This document shows, in pieces, positions 5,040 to 6,282 of a stretch of 6,282 bases of DNA (position 1 is the stretch's first letter; every line of letters begins with the position of its first letter). The notes beneath the pieces were generated by a model. The model was not told the origin of the DNA. It saw only the letters and a program-made list of their open reading frames with translations, and made no database searches. Source of the DNA: RGIG8767 sp964531805 (GTDB lineage: Bacteria; Bacillota; Clostridia; Lachnospirales; Lachnospiraceae); assembly GCA_964531805.1 (NCBI GenBank), contig CAZHGE010000117.1, positions 1 through 6,282 of the forward strand. The letters are read 5' to 3'. The translations under genes and the position numbers were made by a program.

Positions 5040-6282
5040 TTAATCTCTTAATTGGAATTTTGCTACCAATTCATCCATGCTTATTGCCTGTGCTGACAAT
5101 TCTTCACTAGTTGCAGACGACTCCTCTGCTGTTGCTGAGTTATTCTGTACAACTTCAGAAATTCTGTTCATTCCCTCGTCAGCCTGTTCGATAGCTTCTA
5201 CCTGTACTTTGATATTCTCACTTAATGTTTTAGAAATATCCGCAATATCTTTTACAGATGTTACTACACCCTTCAAAACTTCGGCTGTCTTTAATGTTAT
5301 TTGACTACCTTCATTAATTTGGCTCACAGAACTTTCAATCAGTTCTCTAGTGTTCACTGCAGATTTTGCACTCTGTTCTGCAAGTATACGAATTTGATCT
5401 GCTACTACTGCAAATCCACGTCCTGCATCCCCTGCTCTTGCAGCTTCAATGGAAGCGTTTAAACTAAGTAAATTGGTCTGAGCTGCAATATCCTCAATTT
5501 CACCAATAATACTTTCAATCTTGCTTGAAGTATCGCTGATACTCTCCATAGTAGATACTAATTTTTTCATTTCAGACTGACTTGCTTCAGCTTCTACTGC
5601 ACTCTCTTGTGCTTTATTGTATGCTTCATTCACATCAACAGCACATCTTTCCAATCCATTTGTCAGTTCAGTCATAGTTGCCTGCATTTCTTCAACAGAA
5701 GCGGCCTGATCAGTTGCGCCTTCGGCCAATGCCTGTGCGCCTTCAGCCATATTAGAAGAACCTATAGATACATTTTCAGATGCATATCTTACATCTTTAA
5801 GTGCTGTATCCATCTTGCGGTTCATCTGACGAATTGCCATTAACAAGCCATTATATTCACCAATATACTCTTCTTCGCAAGCTGTTATTATATTAAAGTT
5901 TCCATCTGCCATTTCATTCAACAGATGTTCCAAATCTTCAAAAATCTTCTGCAATTTGGCTGTTGTTGCAGAAACAACTGCTACCATATCTCCCACTTCA
6001 TCATCGTCATGATAATGCGGGAATGGAGAAGAAATATCTCCTTTTTCAAATTCTACCAGTCTTTCCCCTAATTCTGTTAAAGGTTTTGCAATTCCTGTTG
6101 CAATTATAACGCTTATTTTTCTTGAAATTAAAACAATAGCAATTGTTAAAATAAGCATAAGTGCCATGGCACCAAATTCTAACGCATTACAAACTTGTTC
6201 CATTTCATGTTCTTTTTCAATATTAACATCCATCAAATGTAATGTTACTGCATCTAACTCTTCATATAATGGTGCAACTTCA
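5040..6282 (-). CDS. Methyl-accepting chemotaxis protein, C-terminal 413 residues (start beyond window)
   Basis: The frame is open from the stop at 5040 to the window edge; the 15 codons beyond 6236 (EVAPLYEELDAVTLHL...) stay open. An internal TTG/ATG near 6233 is therefore not the true start. The window begins in the last helix of an extracytoplasmic sensor, possibly a four-helix-bundle type. A membrane helix follows (about 6120-6180), then a HAMP unit with the conserved Pro of IAKPLTEL, then a second Pro-less HAMP-like unit (LEHLLNEMADGNFNI ... EYNGLLMAIRQMN, about 5810-5935). The rest is the long cytoplasmic coiled coil. The signalling tip is unmistakable at 5391-5492 (DIAAQTNLLSLNASIEAARA, then GRGFAVVADQIR); it contacts CheA and CheW. 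Glu/Gln/Ser-rich stretches on both arms (EGATDQAASVEEM; NNSATAEESSATSEEL) are likely methylation regions. The C-terminus (AKFQLRD) has no CheR-tethering pentapeptide. The ligand cannot be deduced because the sensor is mostly outside the window. Confidence 0.95.
   Translation of the reverse strand, partial: EVAPLYEELDAVTLHLMDVNIEKEHEMEQVCNALEFGAMALMLILTIAIVLISRKISVIIATGIAKPLTELGERLVEFEKGDISSPFPHYHDDDEVGDMVAVVSATTAKLQKIFEDLEHLLNEMADGNFNIITACEEEYIGEYNGLLMAIRQMNRKMDTALKDVRYASENVSIGSSNMAEGAQALAEGATDQAASVEEMQATMTELTNGLERCAVDVNEAYNKAQESAVEAEASQSEMKKLVSTMESISDTSSKIESIIGEIEDIAAQTNLLSLNASIEAARAGDAGRGFAVVADQIRILAEQSAKSAVNTRELIESSVSQINEGSQITLKTAEVLKGVVTSVKDIADISKTLSENIKVQVEAIEQADEGMNRISEVVQNNSATAEESSATSEELSAQAISMDELVAKFQLRD

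Overview
The window is AT-rich and every gene I can support lies on the minus strand. Gene style suggests a motile, flagellated gut-type Firmicute, most likely Lachnospiraceae (Roseburia/Eubacterium/Butyrivibrio-like). The grounds are low GC, strong AAGGAG/GGAGG ribosome sites, a clostridial-type CheY, a chemoreceptor with two HAMP units, and tandem solute-binding domains fused to GGDEF-EAL. This placement is inference from gene style, not from a marker gene.

In transcription order (high to low coordinates) the window holds: (1) the 3' portion of a methyl-accepting chemotaxis protein (5040-6282), whose start lies beyond the window edge; (2) a 124-nt gap with two well-formed hairpins; (3) a 968-residue membrane protein (2009-4915) with a signal peptide, two extracytoplasmic solute-binding domains, one membrane helix, a GGDEF domain with a destroyed signature, and an intact EAL phosphodiesterase domain; (4) a 143-nt gap with an extended -10 promoter flanked by an inverted repeat; (5) a soluble GAF-GGDEF protein, a likely diguanylate cyclase (882-1865); (6) a CheY-type response regulator (473-835) 46 nt downstream; (7) a 116-nt gap with a good sigma-A-type promoter; (8) the N-terminal 118 codons of a tyrosine recombinase/integrase (1-356), which runs off the left edge.

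The first four genes form a coherent signalling cluster. A receptor and CheY act on flagellar rotation. One enzyme is predicted to make c-di-GMP in response to a cytoplasmic cue, and the other to degrade it in response to an extracellular solute. That they act as one circuit is inference from adjacency. The integrase has its own promoter and looks like a separate unit, possibly the edge of a mobile element.

The least explained parts are the two hairpins before the GGDEF-EAL gene. One is an 18-nt near-perfect inverted repeat followed by T6, so close to the start codon that no separate promoter fits after it. The other notable site is the inverted repeat around the promoter of the diguanylate cyclase gene. 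I found no rRNA, tRNA, CRISPR array, complete insertion sequence or recognisable riboswitch.
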